DNA of 10,090 nt from an uncultured Methylophilus sp. Its GTDB lineage: Bacteria; Pseudomonadota; Gammaproteobacteria; Burkholderiales; Methylophilaceae. The stretch is taken from the NCBI GenBank assembly GCA_936943315.1, contig CAKZJM010000400.1, positions 1 to 10,090 on the forward strand. The letters run 5' to 3'. A program made the translations under genes and the position numbers. The notes under the pieces were generated by a model, which saw nothing but the letters and a program-made list of their open reading frames with translations, searched no databases and was not told the DNA's origin. Positions 6,623 to 10,090 of this stretch are shown here, piece after piece; positions within the stretch are counted from its first letter, which is position 1, and every line of letters starts with the position of its first letter.

Positions 6623-8446
6623 ATGGCAAACCCATCACCGCAACACATCCTTCAAACCGTCTTCGGCTACAACCAGTTCCGCCACCAACAACAAGCCATC
6701 GTAGAACATGTCATCAGCGGGCAAGATGCGCTGGTGCTCATGCCCACCGGTGGCGGCAAATCGCTGTGTTACCAGATTCCCGCACTCGCACGCGATGGCC
6801 TGGCGATTGTTGTTTCGCCGCTGATCGCACTGATGCAAGACCAGGTCGAGGCCTTGCAACAACTGGGCGTCAACGCCGCCTTTTTAAATTCCAGCCTCAG
6901 TGCCGAAGATAACAGCCGCATCACGCGGCAAGTGCTCGCTGGCGAAATCAAACTATTATACGTCGCGCCCGAACGCCTGATGGTCGGCAGTTTTTTAAGC
7001 CTGCTCGATGAAGTGCAACAACATGTCGGCCTCGCCCTGTTTGCCATCGACGAAGCGCATTGCGTCTCGCAATGGGGGCACGATTTCCGGCCTGAATACC
7101 GCCAGCTCACCGTGCTGCACAACCGCTTCCCTGATGTGCCGCGTATCGCACTCACGGCTACTGCTGATGCCCCCACGCTTGCCGAAATTATCAGCCAGCT
7201 CAACCTCGAAAACGCCCGCCAGTTTGTCTCCAGTTTTGACCGCCCGAATATCCGTTACCACGTCGGCATTAAAAATAATGCCCGCCAGCAACTACAAGCA
7301 TTTTTAGAGCGCGAGCATCCAAACGACGCTGGCATCATCTACTGTTTGTCGCGCAAAAAGGTAGAAGAAACCGCTGCCTGGCTGGTCGAAAAAGGCTGGT
7401 CAGCCTTGCCTTATCACGCCGGGTTGCCTGCACAATTACGCGAACACCACCAGCGCCGTTTCCTGCGTGAAGAAGGCATCATCATGGTCGCGACCATCGC
7501 ATTCGGTATGGGCATCGATAAACCCAACGTGCGTTTTGTCGCGCATTTAGACTTACCTAAAAGCATGGAAGGCTACTATCAGGAAACCGGCCGCGCCGGG
7601 CGCGATGGCCTGCAAGCCAACGCCTGGATGATCTACGGCATGGGCGATGTGGTCTCCATGCGGCAAATGCTCGATAGCGGCGAAGCCTCCGAAGAACGCA
7701 AGCGCTTAGAGCGTTTAAAACTCGACGCCTTGCTCGGCTACTGCGAATCCACCGCCTGCCGCCATCAGACCATTTTGCGCTACTTCGGCGAAAGCCATCC
7801 CGGCGCCTGCGACCAATGCGACAACTGCCTGCACCCGGTAGAAACCTGGCAGGCGACTCAAGTCGCGCAAATGGCACTTTCCTGTGTATTCCGCACCGGC
7901 CAACGATTCGGTGTCGGCCATTTGATCGATGTGCTCATTGGTAAAGTCACCCCGCAAGTCGAGCGCTTTAATCACGATAAAGTCAGCACCTTCGGCATAG
8001 GCAAAACCCTCAATCAAAACCAGTGGAGCGGTGTTTATCGCCAATTGATTGCCGCAGGCATGCTAGAAGCCGACATGGTCGCCTATGGCGGCTTAAAGCT
8101 CACCGAAGCCGCCAGGCCAGTACTCAAAGGCGAGCAAGAGGTCTGGCTACGCCGTGATGCCGAACCCGAAAAACGCATGAGCAAAGTCGAGCGCAGTGCC
8201 CGTGCGAAAGAAGCATTTGAAGGTGCCAATGACGACCCGCTGTGGCAAGCACTTAAAGCCAAACGGCTGGAGCTGGCAAGGGAACAGGGCGTACCTCCTT
8301 ATGTGATTTTTCACGATAGTACGCTGCTGGAAATTCACAACCGCAAACCGCAGACCTTGGATGAAATGGGTCAGATTAGCGGGATAGGGCAGGCGAAATT
8401 GCAGAAATATGGGGATGCGTTTTTGATTGTATTGGAAGAAATGTAA
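6623..8446 (+). CDS. recQ: ATP-dependent DNA helicase RecQ
   Basis: RecQ unwinds DNA 3'-5' and acts in recombination and fork repair. The 607 residues fit E. coli RecQ (about 609). Motif 0/I are QFRHQQQAI (18-26) and TGGGKSLCYQIPAL (42-55), motif II is DEAHC (143-147) followed by SQWGHDFRPEY, motif III is TATAD (178-182), and motif VI is QETGRAGRDG (320-329). The zinc-binding cysteines are at 379, 396, 399 and 402, followed by the winged-helix RQC region (about 405-510). The C-terminal HRDC domain (about 530-607) contains PPYVIFHDSTL. The frame is open back to an ATG at 6575, but that would overlap the 71-aa gene. The ATG at 6623 has an AGG 9 nt upstream and gives the usual MxNPxPQxILxxxFGYxxFR N-terminus, so I chose it. 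Confidence 0.97.
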   Translation: MANPSPQHILQTVFGYNQFRHQQQAIVEHVISGQDALVLMPTGGGKSLCYQIPALARDGLAIVVSPLIALMQDQVEALQQLGVNAAFLNSSLSAEDNSRITRQVLAGEIKLLYVAPERLMVGSFLSLLDEVQQHVGLALFAIDEAHCVSQWGHDFRPEYRQLTVLHNRFPDVPRIALTATADAPTLAEIISQLNLENARQFVSSFDRPNIRYHVGIKNNARQQLQAFLEREHPNDAGIIYCLSRKKVEETAAWLVEKGWSALPYHAGLPAQLREHHQRRFLREEGIIMVATIAFGMGIDKPNVRFVAHLDLPKSMEGYYQETGRAGRDGLQANAWMIYGMGDVVSMRQMLDSGEASEERKRLERLKLDALLGYCESTACRHQTILRYFGESHPGACDQCDNCLHPVETWQATQVAQMALSCVFRTGQRFGVGHLIDVLIGKVTPQVERFNHDKVSTFGIGKTLNQNQWSGVYRQLIAAGMLEADMVAYGGLKLTEAARPVLKGEQEVWLRRDAEPEKRMSKVERSARAKEAFEGANDDPLWQALKAKRLELAREQGVPPYVIFHDSTLLEIHNRKPQTLDEMGQISGIGQAKLQKYGDAFLIVLEEM

Positions 8447-8465
8447 TATCTTGCATATATGTGTG

Positions 8466-8494
8466 TTGTCAGCTTAAAAACTTACTTAGATAGT
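8466..8494 (+). promoter_or_regulatory. Candidate sigma-70 promoter of the small-protein/RT cassette
   Basis: TTGTCA (8466-8471) and GATAGT (8489-8494) are separated by 17 bp in the AT-rich 117-bp gap after recQ. The -35 has one mismatch to TTGACA and the -10 two to TATAAT. Transcription would begin near 8501 and give a leader of about 63 nt. The gap shows no convincing intrinsic terminator for recQ, so read-through is also possible. Confidence 0.45.
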
Positions 8495-8563
8495 ATTAGT
8501 ATGTAACATTCTTGAGTATCAGCATAATTTAATTTTATTCAAATAATTACAAGGGAGTAAATT

Positions 8564-8746
8564 GTGAGCAGCTACACAGGGTTATACGTTTATCGTACGG
8601 AACATGGGAAAGTTAACGGTGTTCAAGTTTCTGACCCTAATGGTAATTCGATTCATCTAGACGTAGAGACTTATCTTGAGCGCCGGATAAAACCTCCGAT
8701 AGAAGAGCTTCCTAATTCAGAGCAATATAATTCGAAGCAAAAGTAA
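8564..8746 (+). CDS. Small orphan protein (60 aa) ahead of the reverse transcriptase
   Basis: The gene starts with GTG, preceded 6 nt upstream by a strong Shine-Dalgarno (AAGGGAG, 8551-8557), which is what makes this start and the gene credible. I do not recognise the protein. Residues 5-35 look like three short beta strands (GLYVYRT, KVNGVQVSD, NSIHLDVETY), followed by a polar helix LERRIKPPIEEL and a disordered tail. There is no signal peptide, membrane segment or cysteine. Only 4 nt separate its stop from the ATG of the reverse transcriptase, which has no good Shine-Dalgarno of its own, so the two are probably translationally coupled. An accessory or regulatory role for the RT is plausible but not shown. 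Codon use is AT-richer than in recQ and matches the RT. Confidence 0.7.
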   Translation: MSSYTGLYVYRTEHGKVNGVQVSDPNGNSIHLDVETYLERRIKPPIEELPNSEQYNSKQK

Positions 8747-8750
8747 TTTT

Positions 8751-10035
8751 ATGCTCCAACTCCGTGATGACTCGCTTGAGTGGGCACTTGCTCATGTTAT
8801 TCGGTTCGGTGATACAGATGTTTTCCCGGTTCCATTTGAATATGCTGCTATAGGGCATGACTGGGCTAATGTAAAAGCACATCTGGCTTCAGCGGATGTT
8901 TTGCAATGGACAACAAGACCCCAGCGCATTCTTCTTTCTCCAAAAGCGAGAAATGGATTCAGAGTCATTACACAATTAGATCCATTAGATTTTTTGGTAT
9001 TTTCCGCACTAGTCAAAGAACTTGCCATAGACCTTGAAACACGGCGTATACCTCTAGCTCAAAGTCGCGTTTTCTCATACCGTGCAGTTCCTTTGGCAAA
9101 TGGTCAGCTCTTTGATCCTAACGTTGGGTATAGACAATTTTTAGATGTTTGTCGAGATAAGTTGAGAGGAAATCCTGCTAATCAGTTTGTTGCAGTTACG
9201 GATATTTCAGATTTCTATGCTCGAATTTATCATCATCGCCTAGAAAACGCTCTTCAGACTGCCACTACAAGAGGTAACCATGTTCGTGCTGTCATGAGAT
9301 TATTATCAGGTTGGAATGGCACAGAAACCTTCGGCATTCCTATCGGAGGAGCACCTTCTAGATTACTTGCTGAAATTACGTTAGCGGATGTTGATGAGGC
9401 TCTGCTGGCAGCGGGTATCGATTTCATTCGGTTTAATGATGATTATCGGATTTTTGGCGACAGCTATGAGCGTTGCTACAGGGCAATTACATTTCTCGCC
9501 GAAACACTTTACCGAAACCACGGCCTCAACCTTCAGCCTCAAAAGACTGAGGTACTTGCAGCAGCGCAATTTAGCGATAAATATCTAGTAACGCCATTGG
9601 ATAGAGAATTAAATTCTTTACATGCGCGGTTCGAAGGACTTGCAGCCGAATTGGGATTGAACGATTGGTACGAGTCGATAGAGTATGATGACCTTGATGA
9701 TGAGCAGCAAGAAGCTATTGATAGCTTAAATCTTCAGGAGTTGTTCCGTGAAGAGTTGCAAGAAGATGAGCCTGAGCTACCTATAATTAGATTCATATTA
9801 CGAAGACTAAGTCAGCTAGGTGACGATAGTCTTGTAGATGATATTTTCTTCGCATTAGATAAGCTTCATCCAGCGCTTCCAGATATTTGTCGGTATGTTC
9901 AGAGTCTACGTCATTTAAATGCAGAAGAACGCTCAGCATTGGGTGCAAGGATGTTAAATTTACTTAATGGTTCTGTTGTAAGTGAGTTGCCTTATCACCG
10001 GATGTGGATTCTTGATTTATTTGTTCACTCTAGGG
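8751..10035 (+). CDS. Reverse transcriptase of the Abi/UG (DRT-like) defence type, 3' truncated by contig end
   Basis: 428 genuine residues are present. The frame runs on to 10058, but residues after Arg428 are encoded by sequencing adapter. The N-terminus (LEWALAHVIRFGDTDVFPVPFE, 9-30) and QLDPLDFLVFSALV (75-88) are of the kind I associate with non-retron, non-group-II RTs of the Abi/UG group. RT motifs are A: DISDFY (151-156); B: GIPIGGAPSRLLAE (195-208); C: RFNDDYRIFG (227-236), the YxDD box here being FNDD; and D: LNLQPQKTEVL (259-269). From about 285 the protein is helical and repeat-like (RFILRRLSQLGDDSLVDDIFFAL and similar), like the alpha-repeat C-terminal region of AbiA/UG RTs. Which UG class (and whether a nitrilase or other domain follows) cannot be told because the end is missing. 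Base composition is visibly AT-richer than in recQ, suggesting transfer. It likely acts in phage defence by analogy. Confidence 0.9.
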
Positions 10036-10090
10036 AGATCGGAAGAGCACACGTCTGAACTCCAGTCACCCGGCTAAATCTCGTATGCCG
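10036..10090 (+). other. Illumina TruSeq adapter with 8-nt index (assembly artefact)
   Basis: From 10036 the sequence is the standard TruSeq read-1 3' adapter, beginning AGATCGGAAGAGCACACGTC and running to 10069. An 8-nt sample index CCGGCTAA follows at 10070-10077, then the constant ATCTCGTATGCCG (10078-10090) that leads to the P7 end. None of this is genomic. It creates the false C-terminus EIGRAHV on the reverse transcriptase and a false stop at 10056-10058. True sequence ends at 10035 (one base either way). Confidence 0.98.

Noticed and set aside
8512..8540. Second promoter candidate TTGAGT-N17-TTATTC before the 60-aa gene
   Set aside because: The transcription start would fall almost on the Shine-Dalgarno, leaving too short a leader; the 8466-8494 candidate fits better.
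10036..10058. C-terminal residues EIGRAHV and stop codon of the RT
   Set aside because: They are encoded by the sequencing adapter, not the genome.

Overview
The window looks like chromosomal DNA of a betaproteobacterium. The Methylophilaceae (Methylophilus/Methylovorus/Methylotenera group) are my best guess, from the gene order (yicC beside a kinase/PP2C pair, rph, rdgB, a 71-aa conserved-type small protein, recQ) and from the character of the proteins. This is inference, because no rRNA or other marker gene is present. The right end of the window (10036-10090) is not biological: it is Illumina TruSeq read adapter with an 8-nt index, so the contig ends at 10035.

Layout. (1) 1-1273, minus strand: the N-terminal 424 residues of a circularly permuted ATP-grasp protein (COG2308 type). 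Upstream of it lie a near-perfect sigma-54 -24/-12 promoter and, about 97 bp before the predicted transcription start, a 17-bp dyad matching the NtrC consensus. This is a strong case for nitrogen-limitation control. (2) 1478-1984, minus: a small exported orphan protein with four cysteines in the mature part. (3) 2094-2984, minus: YicC-type endoribonuclease, followed by a 12-bp-stem hairpin. (4) 3145-6612, plus: a compact run of a Ser/Thr protein kinase (probable GTG start), a PP2C phosphatase overlapping it by 4 bp, RNase PH, RdgB/HAM1 inosine/xanthosine triphosphate pyrophosphatase and a 71-aa protein. (5) 6623-8446, plus: full-length RecQ helicase, starting 10 bp after the preceding stop. 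(6) 8447-10035, plus: an AT-richer accessory segment with a promoter, a 60-aa orphan protein and the first 428 residues of a reverse transcriptase of the Abi/UG (defence-associated, DRT-like) kind, cut off by the contig end.

How the genes work together. YicC and RNase PH both act on RNA, RdgB cleans the nucleotide pool, and the kinase/PP2C pair forms a reversible phosphorylation module that is probably co-transcribed with them. RecQ closes the housekeeping block. The reverse transcriptase and its small partner appear to be a two-gene antiphage cassette inserted downstream of recQ. The two items most worth following up are the NtrC/sigma-54 control of the ATP-grasp gene and the small protein/reverse transcriptase pair.
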